NCBI RefSeq assembly: GCF_004297405.1
Contig: NZ_SCVC01000035.1
Location: forward strand, 29,250 to 93,249
Length of the DNA: 64,000 bases
Direction of reading: 5' to 3'
From: Reyranella sp.
GTDB taxonomy: Bacteria; Pseudomonadota; Alphaproteobacteria; Reyranellales; Reyranellaceae
Shown: one piece after another, positions 9,559 to 18,643 of the stretch
Position numbering within the stretch: the stretch's first letter is position 1
Layout of the letters: the number at the start of each line of letters is the position of its first letter
Program-made: the position numbers and the translations under genes
The notes under the pieces: generated by a model
The model's database searches: none
What the model saw: only the letters and a program-made list of their open reading frames with translations
What the model was told of the DNA's origin: nothing

Positions 9559-10158
9559 ATGCCTACCCAGCCTCCTTCCCGTAACAAGATCAGCGGCGAG
9601 CTTTCGCGCTTGCTGCCGCATCTGCAGCTCGACGCCAAGGCGATCGCGGCACTCGAAGGGTGTGAGGAAGCAGCCGACGCCTTGCGCCGGCTCGAAGGGG
9701 CGGGTCTTTTGGCCGAGGCGGCGCGGCTTGTCGCCCACGCTTTGCCGGCCCGCGAAGCCGTCTGGTGGGCCTGTGCCTGCTCGCGCCACACTGCTTCGTC
9801 CAGCACCGATCCCGAGACCGAAGCTGCGGCCCGCGACGCCGCCGAAGAGTGGGTGCGCCGGCAATCCGACGAGCAACGCCGTGCGGCAATGAAGGAAGCC
9901 GAGAAATCCGGCTTTGGAAGCCCCGAGGCCTGGGCCGCCGTCGCCGCTTTCTGGAGTGGTGATTCGATGGCGCCGTTAGATGTGCCCAAGGTGCCGCCGC
10001 AGCCGCACTTCACGGGGCTCGCCGTCGCCGGCGCGGTTGCCATGTCGGCTGTCCGCGGCTCGGCGGTGCGACGCGAAGAACGACTCCGTGCCTTCCTCGT
10101 CTCTGCCAAAGATATCGCTGCCGGTGGTGCCGGTCGCATCGATGCGGAGAAAACCTGA
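9559..10158 (+). CDS. Small VgrG/PAAR-linked protein (DUF6931-like)
   Basis: This 199-residue protein lacks a signal peptide. It is rich in Ala and Glu, with Trp-containing segments (REAVWWACAC about 72-81; WAAVAAFWSGDSMAPLD about 129-145), a pattern I associate with the T6SS family DUF6931; that name is from memory and should be checked. It starts 12 bases after vgrG and its stop overlaps the PAAR start (TGATG), so the three are co-translated. Such a protein between VgrG and PAAR is often an adaptor or chaperone, but no function is shown here. Confidence 0.7.
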   Translation: MPTQPPSRNKISGELSRLLPHLQLDAKAIAALEGCEEAADALRRLEGAGLLAEAARLVAHALPAREAVWWACACSRHTASSSTDPETEAAARDAAEEWVRRQSDEQRRAAMKEAEKSGFGSPEAWAAVAAFWSGDSMAPLDVPKVPPQPHFTGLAVAGAVAMSAVRGSAVRREERLRAFLVSAKDIAAGGAGRIDAEKT

Positions 10159-10448
10159 TGGGCATGCCCGCAGCGCGCCTGACCGACATGCACGTCTGCC
10201 CGATGGTTACCGTGCTAGTCCCGCATGTCGGCGGACCCATTGTCGGACCCGGCTGTCCCACGGTGCTGATCGGCGGCATGCCCGCGGCATGTGTTGGCGA
10301 CATAGTGACCTGCGTCGGACCGCCCGATGCCATCGTCATGGGATCCTTCACGGTGATGCTGGGCGGGCGGCCGGCGGCTCAATTGGGCAGCTTGACCGCG
10401 CACGGCGGCACGGTCGTCATGGGCTATCCGATGGTCCTTATCGGTTGA
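10158..10448 (+). CDS. PAAR-domain spike-tip protein
   Basis: This 96-residue protein consists of PAAR-type repeats: PAARLTDMHVCP at the N-terminus, GPGCPTVLIGGMPAAC and VGDIVTCVGPPDAI in the middle, and GGRPAAQLGSLTAHGG near the end. The conserved His and Cys residues for metal binding are present. PAAR proteins sharpen the VgrG spike and carry effectors. No extension is present, so it is a bare tip. It is the last gene of the plus-strand T6SS run. Confidence 0.92.
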   Translation: MGMPAARLTDMHVCPMVTVLVPHVGGPIVGPGCPTVLIGGMPAACVGDIVTCVGPPDAIVMGSFTVMLGGRPAAQLGSLTAHGGTVVMGYPMVLIG

Positions 10449-10449
10449 C

Positions 10450-10470
10450 TGATCGGAAGCTGACCGATCA
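10450..10470. terminator. Inverted repeat between converging T6SS operons
   Basis: A perfect 7-base inverted repeat (TGATCGG, 7-base loop, CCGATCA) sits in the 31 bases between the PAAR stop and the pppA stop. No T-run follows on either strand, so it is only a possible weak bidirectional terminator. Confidence 0.35.
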
Positions 10471-10479
10471 AGACCTTCC

Positions 10480-11304
10480 TTACTTGCCCTTCGGCATCGT
10501 CGAGAGCGACGCATCCACCGTCGTGACATCCATCGCCGCTGCTGATTGATCGGCGCCGAACTCGATGGTGATCGCCGTGACGTTGTCGGACACCTTGGCC
10601 GTCAAAGCGGCGGCCACCAGGCGTTCTGCCCCGGAGTCGCTGTCGCCGGAAAGCAGCTCCAGTAACTGCTCCTCCGATAGGGTCTTGCACAGGCCGTCAC
10701 TGCAGAGAAGAAGCCGATCTCCCGCCTGAAGCTGGCCAGTGCGCTTCTCGAGTTCGAGTGGGTCGCTGTCGGCGCCGACAGCGCGGGTGATGATGTTGGC
10801 GTGCGGATGGCCGATCGCCTCCCCTTCGGTGATCGTCCCGCTTTCGACCAGCGCCTGAACCAGGCTGTGGTCGCGTGTGATCCTGGTGAGCGAATGGCCG
10901 CGCATCAGATAGGCACGGGAATCGCCGGCCCACAGGCAAGCGAAATGATCGTCACGCGCCAAGAGAACGACGATGGTCGTCGCCATCAATACTTCGGCAC
11001 CACGCTGCGATGCGGCCTCACGCAAGTGGGCATGCGCCTGCTCGAGGCGGGCGCGCACCTCGACCAGCATCTCGGCGGCAGAGAGACCTGGACCAATGGT
11101 CTGCAGGCTGCGGACGACTTCGGCCGACGCGACCTCTCCCGATTCGTGGCCACCCGCACCGTCCGCCACCGCCCAGAGCCCGAGATCGGGCCGGTTGACG
11201 TAGCCATCCTCATTGAGCCGGTTTGCCGCCCCGGCATGGGTAACGGCCGAGGAGGAGAAGCTCCCGAAGCGGGCGATGTCCTGATCGATCCCAGAGTCGG
11301 CCAT
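10480..11304 (-). CDS. pppA: PP2C-type Ser/Thr phosphatase of the T6SS (PppA)
   Basis: This 274-residue PP2C phosphatase has the metal-binding motifs GAANRLNEDGY (about 25-35), WAVADGAGGHESGE (about 44-57) and LLLCSDGL near residue 200. PppA removes phosphate from the FHA protein and switches off T6SS assembly in the threonine-phosphorylation pathway. The ATG at 11304 overlaps the tagF stop (TGATG), so I prefer it to the start five codons upstream. The partner kinase PpkA is not in this window. Confidence 0.88.
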   Translation of the reverse strand: MADSGIDQDIARFGSFSSSAVTHAGAANRLNEDGYVNRPDLGLWAVADGAGGHESGEVASAEVVRSLQTIGPGLSAAEMLVEVRARLEQAHAHLREAASQRGAEVLMATTIVVLLARDDHFACLWAGDSRAYLMRGHSLTRITRDHSLVQALVESGTITEGEAIGHPHANIITRAVGADSDPLELEKRTGQLQAGDRLLLCSDGLCKTLSEEQLLELLSGDSDSGAERLVAAALTAKVSDNVTAITIEFGADQSAAAMDVTTVDASLSTMPKGK

Positions 11305-11900
11305 CACGAAGCCCCCCAACCGTCATCCATGAGCGCAGCGAAACGAGCCCCTACCGGAAGCGTGGCGCCGGTCTCGAAACGTGCCGCAACGCGGGGGCCG
11401 CCTTCGGTCCACCAGGAGGCGTACCCTGGCACGACCTCGACAGCCGGCATCGGCGCCTCTCCTGGCACCAGCGCCGCCTGAACACGCTGCCGCAGCTCCG
11501 CCGGCTCAAGATCGACCTCGAGCGCATCCCGTCCGGCCTCTTCCGCGGCCGCCAGAAACGCCGTCATCGCGCCGATGTGCGGCGCCCAATCGCTGTGGGC
11601 CGCTGCCGCAATCGTCAGCGGATAGTAGCGGCCGACCTTGTCGACACTAGGCAACCAGAGACCCAGGATGCCCTCGCCGCCGAGCAAGCCGGGCGGCAGG
11701 ACGAAACGCCAAACCGGCGCCTCCAGCCAGGCCGCCAGCCATTCCTCGCGAGGCCGGCGCTGCGTGGCCATCAGACCGCGCTGCCACCACGCATCCCAGG
11801 CATCCGTGAAGTCACGCGACAGACCTTCACGCACGAAATCACCACGCGACGGCAGCTTGCCGAAGAGGCCTGCACTCGCTTGGGGAGGCAGTGCCGCCAT
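11304..11900 (-). CDS. tagF: T6SS regulator TagF (ImpM)
   Basis: This protein is about 198 residues from the ATG at 11900, which lies 7 bases after the tssM stop; the open frame extends upstream into tssM but without homology. GLFGKLPSRGDFV (about 9-21) and LWLPSVDKVGRYYPL (about 75-90) are typical of TagF/ImpM. TagF represses T6SS post-translationally in several bacteria and sits here next to the phosphatase, as expected for a regulatory pair. Confidence 0.9.
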   Translation of the reverse strand: MAALPPQASAGLFGKLPSRGDFVREGLSRDFTDAWDAWWQRGLMATQRRPREEWLAAWLEAPVWRFVLPPGLLGGEGILGLWLPSVDKVGRYYPLTIAAAAHSDWAPHIGAMTAFLAAAEEAGRDALEVDLEPAELRQRVQAALVPGEAPMPAVEVVPGYASWWTEGGPRVAARFETGATLPVGARFAALMDDGWGAS

Positions 11901-11907
11901 GGCGCAC

Positions 11908-14900
11908 CTAGTCCCGGACCGACGGACAGCGGAAGTCCTGCAGGACGCCTGGCGCAAAGGGGTTGAGCACCGAAGCCGCCCGGATTTCGAACGTCGCCGC
12001 CCGATTGCCGAGGGTGAAGGTCAGCGTATAGCGCTCCGGCGAATCGGCCTGACGCAACGTACCGCGGCCGAACAGCCGGAACATCGCCCACGGCCCGGTC
12101 TCGGCCAGCACGCCTGTGCCGCCGGGCGGCGGCGGATCGAAGACGAGCCGCACGTTCTGGATGCGGTTCGGTCCTGGCCAGGTGATTTGCGTCGATCGCG
12201 AAGGTCCATGCGCGTAAGTGACCGATGTGCCGTCGAACTCCAAGCTGACCCGGGAGGCGCCAGGATCAAGCTGCAGTGGCGTCATGTCGAAGCGCACGGC
12301 GATGGTCGTGCTCCCCGGCGCAAAGAAGAGGTCGCGAATGACGGCCGCCCGCTGGAATTGGGCAATGTCCGCCGCCGAAACCGGGGCGGCCACGCCATCG
12401 GCCGACTGCGCCTTCCAGACCTTGCCCGTGGTATCGACATAAGGCCTCAACTGCGTATTGAAAAAGCCGTCGATCAGCCCGCCCGGTGCGAACAGCTTGG
12501 CGAAGTCGTCGAGCGGCGTCTCGAGCGAGCTGCCGGGCACGAACGGAAAGCGCCCATTTACGGCCAACGGGCAAAGCGCCGCCGGCCCGCCCGCGCCGTT
12601 GTAGGCGGCAATCACCTGCTGACGGGCTCCGCCGCCACGCAAGGCCGTGCTCGAGTCCGCCATCGCCTGAAGCCAGCGCGCCAGCGGCGGTGGCTGACGC
12701 TGAGCCTCCGCCCGGAGCGCCAGCGACGGATCGCCCAGGGTGGCGCCAGCAGGCGCCGTGCTGCCGACGGGGGCGGCGGCGAGCTTGGCCAGTTGCTGTT
12801 GCAGGTCGTTGAGGAGCTTCAGCACCTGGTCGATCGGTGCGCCGCCCGTCGCCGCAACGAGTTCACGCAATTGCCGGTAACGCTCATCGATCTCGTGGCC
12901 TGGCGGCAGAGGCGGCGCCCCACCACCGGACTGGCCGGTCAGGAGCGACGACAGCGTCGACGACTTGCTGGTCACTGCAGCCGTCGTCGCCGACTGAACT
13001 TTCCCGGCGGCGTCCGTCGCCGCAGCGGCAACCGCACTGGCAGGTTTCGGTGGCTCCGAAAGGGTGAGCTGCCGGGCGACGGCGGTGAGCAGTTCCTTCA
13101 GCGGAGATTGTGGCGAGGCCAGGATGTAAAGATCCTGTGCTGCTTGCGGGAGGCTGCGTAGCGGCACGATCTCCAGATCCTGCAGCAGCGCATCCCATGC
13201 CTTGGCATAGTCGGCCAGGTAGAGCGCCACGACAGCGTTGGCGAGTTCCCTTTGCTGAGGCTCGTCCAGCGCAACTGGCGCTCCCCGCCCCATCACCCAG
13301 TTCTCCGATGCCACTTCGCGCGTTGCTGTCGCCAGCGCCGGCAGCAGCACCTTGTGGAAGCCGTCGACCGTGAAGAAGCCGGGGACGCCATCGCTCAGCT
13401 TGCGTCCGGAGGCGCGCATGAAGACACGCGTGCCCGCAGTTCCCAGCGCATCACTTGGCTTCCACGACGGCAAGGCCTGGGCTGCGGCCGAGGGCCGGAT
13501 GCGCGAATAGACGCGTGCGGCCAGCGGCACGCGGCTGAAAGCCGTGCGCGCCTGAGCGACCAGCGCATCGTCGAGCGGCACGGTTGGCAATGGCCGCGCC
13601 AGCAGCGCATCGAGATGGCTGGTGAGACCAGTCAGTACCGCCGCGTTGTAGGCGCCGGCGTAGGCCGATTGCCAGTCGTAGGTCATCCATTCCTTGACCA
13701 GAGCGCGGTCGAGCGGGCCCTGTCCGCCCAGCATCAGGTAGACGCGGGTCGCCTCGTAGAGGAAGTCGGGATGGGTGAAGTTGCCGCGCATCTGGGCTTC
13801 CAGACGCCAGATCAAACGCGGCAGCAGTGCATAGCCCAGGGCATGGCGATAAACCGTTTCCGCACCGGCGCGCAGCTTGGCGGCCTGCGACAGGTCGAAG
13901 TTCGCCAAGATGCCACCGCCGCTCCCTGCTGCCTTTTCGAGATTGCGGGCGGCGTCCAGCAACGGCAGCAGCCGAGGCAGATCGGAATCATTGACCGGGC
14001 TGAATGTCGTTTCCTTGGCGATGCTCTCGTAGGAGGCCAACGCCTGGGCCATCACGGCGATCTGCCTCTCGCCGGCCGAACGATTGGCGATCAGCCAGCC
14101 GGTGGCGCCCAGGGTTGCCAAGGCAATCAACGCGTAGGACGCGACCCGCACGGCAAGCCGCCGCGTGCGGGCGGCCGGCGGCTCGCTGACGAGCATCGCC
14201 TCGCCCAGGATGACCTTGGAGACGAGACGACCGAGGAAGTAGCCGCGCCCGTGCTCGGGCTTCAGGCTGGCGGCGCGACGCTGATCGAGGCCGAAGGCGC
14301 GTGACATGAGCCCGGTCAGCCGATCGATAGGCGTGCCTTCCTGGGTGCCCGAGGTGAAGTAGACCCCGCGCAGGAACGGCGCCGGGTCGAGACGCGACCC
14401 ACCGAACGCCTCGACGAGAAAGGCTTGCAGAGGCTGGGCGAGACTCGCGACCTGCGCCGGGAAGCCCGCGATAAGCGCACGGCGATCCGGACTCTGTTCG
14501 GCTTGCAGGCGATCGAACAGCCGCTCGTTGAGACGCTCCACGAGAAGCTGCAGCTCTTCAGAGAACTGCCCGACCGGCCCCTGATCGGTCTTGGTCAGCG
14601 GCAGGGTGGCGCCCCACACCTGACTGCGCTCCTCGCGATCGAGATCGTCGAAGAACTCGGTGAAGCCCGCGATCAGATCGGCCTTGGTGAAGAGCGCATA
14701 GACCGGAATGCGAATGTGCAGACGACTCTCGAGTTCCTTGATCCTGAGGCGAATCGCCCGGGCATGGGCAATGCGTTCGTCGGCAGGTGCATTGGCGATC
14801 TCGCCGAGGGCTATACCGACGATCACGCCGTTCAACGGCTGACGCGGCCGCGTCCGGCGCAGCATATCCAGGAACGCATCCCAGCCCGCACGATCGACGG

Positions 14901-15459
14901 CGGCATTCGAGTCCTGGGTGGTGTAGCGGCCGGCGGTGTCGATCAGCACGGCATTGTCGGTGAACCACCAGTCGCAGAGCCTTGTTCCGCCGATACCCGC
15001 CATCGGCCCCTGGCCCATCTCGGCCGCCAACGGGAACTTCAGACCGCTGTTCAGCAATGCCGTCGTCTTGCCGGCTCCAGGCGGCCCGATGATGACGTAC
15101 CAAGGCTGCTCGTAGAGATAGCCGCGCGTACCTCGTGCCTTTTTGAGCAAAGTGAGCGCCGTCGACATCCGCTCTCGGAGGGCCGTCGCCTCCTCGCTGG
15201 TGCCATCGTCCACGGCAGCGGCGGTTTGTTCGGCGACGCCACTTTCGAGCTTTCGCTCGCGGCGGCGACGATAAAAGTCGATTAGCAGATTCGACAGGCC
15301 CCAGACGAGGACCAGGACGGCCACGACGATCAATCGCGGCAGCCAGCCCTGCAGCAGGTCGAACATGGGACCGAAGAACCAGATCAACAGCGCAAGGATT
15401 GCGACGCCGACGAAGCTCAGGACCCATCGAGAGCAGATGATTCTCAGGAACGCTTGCAT
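11908..15459 (-). CDS. tssM: T6SS membrane complex protein TssM (IcmF)
   Basis: This protein is 1183 residues, the normal TssM length. Two N-terminal membrane segments (about 12-36 and 41-62) are followed by a cytoplasmic NTPase-like domain with an intact Walker A motif GPPGAGKTTAL (about 134-144). A third membrane segment near residue 425-445 leads to a long periplasmic part rich in Ala and Pro, ending in the TssM C-terminal domain. TssM spans the inner membrane and contacts TssJ and TssL. The start lies two bases after the tssL stop. Confidence 0.94.
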   Translation of the reverse strand: MQAFLRIICSRWVLSFVGVAILALLIWFFGPMFDLLQGWLPRLIVVAVLVLVWGLSNLLIDFYRRRRERKLESGVAEQTAAAVDDGTSEEATALRERMSTALTLLKKARGTRGYLYEQPWYVIIGPPGAGKTTALLNSGLKFPLAAEMGQGPMAGIGGTRLCDWWFTDNAVLIDTAGRYTTQDSNAAVDRAGWDAFLDMLRRTRPRQPLNGVIVGIALGEIANAPADERIAHARAIRLRIKELESRLHIRIPVYALFTKADLIAGFTEFFDDLDREERSQVWGATLPLTKTDQGPVGQFSEELQLLVERLNERLFDRLQAEQSPDRRALIAGFPAQVASLAQPLQAFLVEAFGGSRLDPAPFLRGVYFTSGTQEGTPIDRLTGLMSRAFGLDQRRAASLKPEHGRGYFLGRLVSKVILGEAMLVSEPPAARTRRLAVRVASYALIALATLGATGWLIANRSAGERQIAVMAQALASYESIAKETTFSPVNDSDLPRLLPLLDAARNLEKAAGSGGGILANFDLSQAAKLRAGAETVYRHALGYALLPRLIWRLEAQMRGNFTHPDFLYEATRVYLMLGGQGPLDRALVKEWMTYDWQSAYAGAYNAAVLTGLTSHLDALLARPLPTVPLDDALVAQARTAFSRVPLAARVYSRIRPSAAAQALPSWKPSDALGTAGTRVFMRASGRKLSDGVPGFFTVDGFHKVLLPALATATREVASENWVMGRGAPVALDEPQQRELANAVVALYLADYAKAWDALLQDLEIVPLRSLPQAAQDLYILASPQSPLKELLTAVARQLTLSEPPKPASAVAAAATDAAGKVQSATTAAVTSKSSTLSSLLTGQSGGGAPPLPPGHEIDERYRQLRELVAATGGAPIDQVLKLLNDLQQQLAKLAAAPVGSTAPAGATLGDPSLALRAEAQRQPPPLARWLQAMADSSTALRGGGARQQVIAAYNGAGGPAALCPLAVNGRFPFVPGSSLETPLDDFAKLFAPGGLIDGFFNTQLRPYVDTTGKVWKAQSADGVAAPVSAADIAQFQRAAVIRDLFFAPGSTTIAVRFDMTPLQLDPGASRVSLEFDGTSVTYAHGPSRSTQITWPGPNRIQNVRLVFDPPPPGGTGVLAETGPWAMFRLFGRGTLRQADSPERYTLTFTLGNRAATFEIRAASVLNPFAPGVLQDFRCPSVRD

Positions 15460-15461
15460 GG

Positions 15462-16847
15462 CTAGGTGCCTTGCCGATTGAGCACGATTTCAATGCGCCG
15501 GTTGCGTTCACGCCCTTCCGCAGTGGCGTTCGAGGCAATCGGGTCGGCATCGGCGCGGCCTTCAGCCGCCAGGCGCGATTTGTCGCCAACGGTGGTGGCA
15601 ATGATCGCACTGGCCGCCTGGGCACGCGCCGCGGAAAGCTGGAAGTTCGATGGGAAGGCAATGGTCCGGATGGGCTGATCGTCGGTGTAGCCGATGACCT
15701 GCACGGAACCCGGCTCCTCCTTGAGGGCAAGGCCGATGCGGTCCAACAGCGGCTTGAAGCTGGGCTGCACAGCGGCGGCTCCCGAGGCAAACATGCCGCG
15801 CCCGGTAATCCGGATGAGGGGTTGGCCGACCGTGCCGGTCACCTCGACGAGGCCCTGCTCGATCTCCGGCTGGAGGAACTTGCGAAGACGATCGAGCACC
15901 GTCGGCTCAGGTGGCGGCAAGGGCGTGGGTGTAGGCTGCACCTCGACGATGGGCGTTCGCGTGATGGTCGGCATCTGGGTCGGCGGTGCATCGCGCAGGC
16001 GCGCATAGATGCCGTCGGACGCAGCGTTGAGGTCGATCGAGAACCAGGTGAACAAGGCCGCGACGATGCCCAGGCCCAGGCAGGCAGCCACCCAGACCGG
16101 CAGCCGGACACGCGCCGGCCTGTAAGGTGCGTCTATGCCCTTGGTATGGGGCGCAAGATCCGGATCGGCGGCTTTCTGCTGCCGCGCGATGACCGCATAG
16201 GTTTCTTCGCGAATACGGTTGATGTCGCCGACGCCCCGTCGGGAGAGGCGATATTGGCCGACAAATCCCAGCGACATGCACAGGTACATCAACTTGATGA
16301 CCGGCAGGAACTTGCCGGGATTGTCGCACATCTGCTTCAGCACATCGAAGAAGCGCTCACCGCTTCGGACTTCCTGATGGAACGTCGAAACCAGAGAGCG
16401 TTCGTGCCAGCTTCCACTGTTGCCCCAGGGCGTGTTCAGCACGACGTCGTCCAGGCTGGCGCACAACGCATAGTGCGCCGGACGAAGCTGCTCGAGCGGC
16501 ACGCCATTGTCCCGTGATTCCTGCTCGAAGCGCCTGATCTGGTGCACGGTCCGCTCTCGCAGATCACCGGACTCCGGTGGATTTGCCGTATTGCGCAACC
16601 GGGCCATGAGCTGGAGCAGCGGCGCCGCCGCCGCCGCCAGCGCATCGCTGCCGACGAAGAGGTTGTCCGTTCCTTCGGCCAGCACGGGTACCGCAGCAGC
16701 AGGTCGCGCCGCGGCCGGGCGCTGCGGCGGCTCGCCCGCTCCCGGACCTGCGGCAGGTTGAGCAGGCTGGGCCCGGCGCTTGCCGGGGCTAGGACGAATG
16801 ACCGTCCTATTGTCGTCATCTGGTTCGGCGAAGGGATTGTCACTCAT
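15462..16847 (-). CDS. tssL: T6SS membrane protein TssL with OmpA-like domain
   Basis: This 461-residue protein has a Pro/Ala-rich N-terminus (1-60) and an IcmH/DotU domain (about 65-230; SLDDVVLNTPWG). One transmembrane helix follows (about 250-272; VWVAACLGLGIVAALFTWF), then a periplasmic OmpA-like peptidoglycan-binding domain (about 340-461; GYTDDQPI, NATAEGRERNRRIEIVL). This is the extended form of TssL, which anchors the membrane complex to the cell wall on its own. It is 21 bases downstream of tssK and upstream of tssM. Confidence 0.93.
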   Translation of the reverse strand: MSDNPFAEPDDDNRTVIRPSPGKRRAQPAQPAAGPGAGEPPQRPAAARPAAAVPVLAEGTDNLFVGSDALAAAAAPLLQLMARLRNTANPPESGDLRERTVHQIRRFEQESRDNGVPLEQLRPAHYALCASLDDVVLNTPWGNSGSWHERSLVSTFHQEVRSGERFFDVLKQMCDNPGKFLPVIKLMYLCMSLGFVGQYRLSRRGVGDINRIREETYAVIARQQKAADPDLAPHTKGIDAPYRPARVRLPVWVAACLGLGIVAALFTWFSIDLNAASDGIYARLRDAPPTQMPTITRTPIVEVQPTPTPLPPPEPTVLDRLRKFLQPEIEQGLVEVTGTVGQPLIRITGRGMFASGAAAVQPSFKPLLDRIGLALKEEPGSVQVIGYTDDQPIRTIAFPSNFQLSAARAQAASAIIATTVGDKSRLAAEGRADADPIASNATAEGRERNRRIEIVLNRQGT

Positions 16848-16868
16848 ATTCGCCTCACATCACCGCTG

Positions 16869-18197
16869 TCAGCCGCGGATCGCCCAGAGCTCGGTATTCA
16901 GGTTCGGGAAATCGCCGGAGACATGCACGGCAAACCCGCCGGAAGACTGCAGTTCCTTCCAATGTGCCGAATTGCGGTCGAGCTCGAAATAGGTGGCGCC
17001 CGCGTAGAACGGCAATTGCCGCGGCGCCACCGGCAGGGGCCGCACAGCAATGCCCGGCAGGGCGACATTGACCAGTTCGCGAATATGTTCGACGGCGCCG
17101 ATCTTAACCTGAGCCGGAAACAGACGCCGCACCGATTCGGTCGGCATATCCGCCTGGACAACCAGGACGAAGCTCGAGGATCGCAGAATGCTGCGGTCGG
17201 TGATCGTGCCAACCTGGATGCCGTAGGCCCGCTTCTGCAGGGGAATCTGGATCGCGGTCTGGTCTATCTCGGTGGAGAGCGAACGGCGAAGATCGGCAAT
17301 CACCAGCGCGAAGCTGCGCTGCAAGTCGGCGTGCCGATACGTCGGATACTCCGAAGGGCGGCGCGTGGCTTCGGTAAAGGTCGCCAGGTCACCCGCCATC
17401 TGCACCAGCGCAGCATAGAGATCGACCGGATGAACGTTGCCGTCACCCGCCCAATGCGCCATCAGCTTCTGAGCGCGATTGATGGATTGCAGCAACAGGA
17501 AATCGGAAACATCTGCCACACCGCGCGTGCCCGGCGCCGTAAGGCGCGCGGCCAACGCCTCGCCACGCTGATTGAGCATTCCCGATAGCTCGGAAATCCA
17601 GCCGGAGAGCGGTGGCGCCGCGGCGCAAGTCAAGGCGGGCGGAATCCACTGGTCGTCCAGAATGACGCGACGATCGGCGCCAACCTCGACCACGCGGGCA
17701 AGGCCGATGCCGTGATAGCCGGCGCGATTGTCGGTCTCGAGCATATAGCGCAGCCGCAACCTGCCGACCTGGACTTCCGCCGGCTGCGGCGAACCCGAAT
17801 GCGTGTCGTAGGCCTCGAAGGGCTTTTGCTCATAGCGGCCTTCGGTCGAACCGTCGCCCGTGACTTCGACGGCTCCGGCCTGACGTATCGGCAATGCCAG
17901 GTAGACGACGGCATTGCGCGTCGTCTCGGGAAGATCGAGCGGTGCTGGCTGATCGGCATCGCCCGGTAGCGCGAAAGGCGTGCCGTCCTCGAACACGCCG
18001 CTACCGCTCGCCAGGGCGAACTGGCCTGTGGTCAACAGGTTGCGGTTGATCGCACCTTCGGTCAGGCCCCAGGCATGCGATCGCAGCGACGTCGTCCGAT
18101 CGCGCAATTGGTTCTCGAACCAGCGGTCCTGCTGCTGGAAATGCTGCGCCCGAAGGAACATGCCCTCCAGCCATACGACACGGTTCGACCAGGTCAT
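16869..18197 (-). CDS. tssK: T6SS baseplate-membrane adaptor TssK (ImpJ)
   Basis: This protein is 442 residues from the ATG at 18197. The N-terminus WSNRVVWLEGMFLRAQHFQQ is the strongest TssK signature. TssK trimers join the TssF/TssG baseplate to TssL/TssM. The chosen ATG overlaps the tssJ stop (ATGA); the open frame continues 29 codons upstream but those lie within tssJ. Confidence 0.94.
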   Translation of the reverse strand: MTWSNRVVWLEGMFLRAQHFQQQDRWFENQLRDRTTSLRSHAWGLTEGAINRNLLTTGQFALASGSGVFEDGTPFALPGDADQPAPLDLPETTRNAVVYLALPIRQAGAVEVTGDGSTEGRYEQKPFEAYDTHSGSPQPAEVQVGRLRLRYMLETDNRAGYHGIGLARVVEVGADRRVILDDQWIPPALTCAAAPPLSGWISELSGMLNQRGEALAARLTAPGTRGVADVSDFLLLQSINRAQKLMAHWAGDGNVHPVDLYAALVQMAGDLATFTEATRRPSEYPTYRHADLQRSFALVIADLRRSLSTEIDQTAIQIPLQKRAYGIQVGTITDRSILRSSSFVLVVQADMPTESVRRLFPAQVKIGAVEHIRELVNVALPGIAVRPLPVAPRQLPFYAGATYFELDRNSAHWKELQSSGGFAVHVSGDFPNLNTELWAIRG

Positions 18198-18643
18198 GCT
18201 GACTCCAGTTCGGACCTGTTGCTGCCGAGGTTGAGCACAAGTCGAGTGAGGCCGCTCGCTGCAATCGGGGCGATCGACCGCCATCGTGACCGATCGATGT
18301 CCTGAAACAAGACGGCCGCACCAATGAATCGTACATCGCTCTTCGGTGCCATGAGGACCTTGCGCACCTCGCCCGGCTTGACGACGATCTCCTCGACCCG
18401 CGAGCCTTCGTCACCGAGTGTCGCGCTTTCCTTGTCCATCAAGGCATAGGCATCGGCGTTGAGGAACCGTGACCTTGCGTTCAGGGCATAAACGCGCACG
18501 GCGACAGACAGCGGCACACCGGCCGAGTTGCGATTGAGATCGGGGCTGGCCCTGATCGTGAGATCGACCGCCGAGGGAGCGGGCGGACCGCAATTGGCGA
18601 CCAAGAGGAAAGCCGGCGTCGCGAGCAGCAATCGGCGATTCAT
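18194..18643 (-). CDS. tssJ: T6SS outer-membrane lipoprotein TssJ
   Basis: This protein is 149 residues from the ATG at 18643, which overlaps the tagH stop as TGATG. It has a lipoprotein-type N-terminus (MNRRLLLATPAFLLVANCG) with the acceptor Cys at residue 18. The -1 residue is Asn, where Gly, Ala or Ser is usual. The body shows the TssJ beta-sandwich pattern (VDLTIRASPDLNRN, PLSVAVRVYAL, ATLGDEGSRVEEIVVKPGE). TssJ anchors TssM at the outer membrane. Confidence 0.88.
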   Translation of the reverse strand: MNRRLLLATPAFLLVANCGPPAPSAVDLTIRASPDLNRNSAGVPLSVAVRVYALNARSRFLNADAYALMDKESATLGDEGSRVEEIVVKPGEVRKVLMAPKSDVRFIGAAVLFQDIDRSRWRSIAPIAASGLTRLVLNLGSNRSELESA

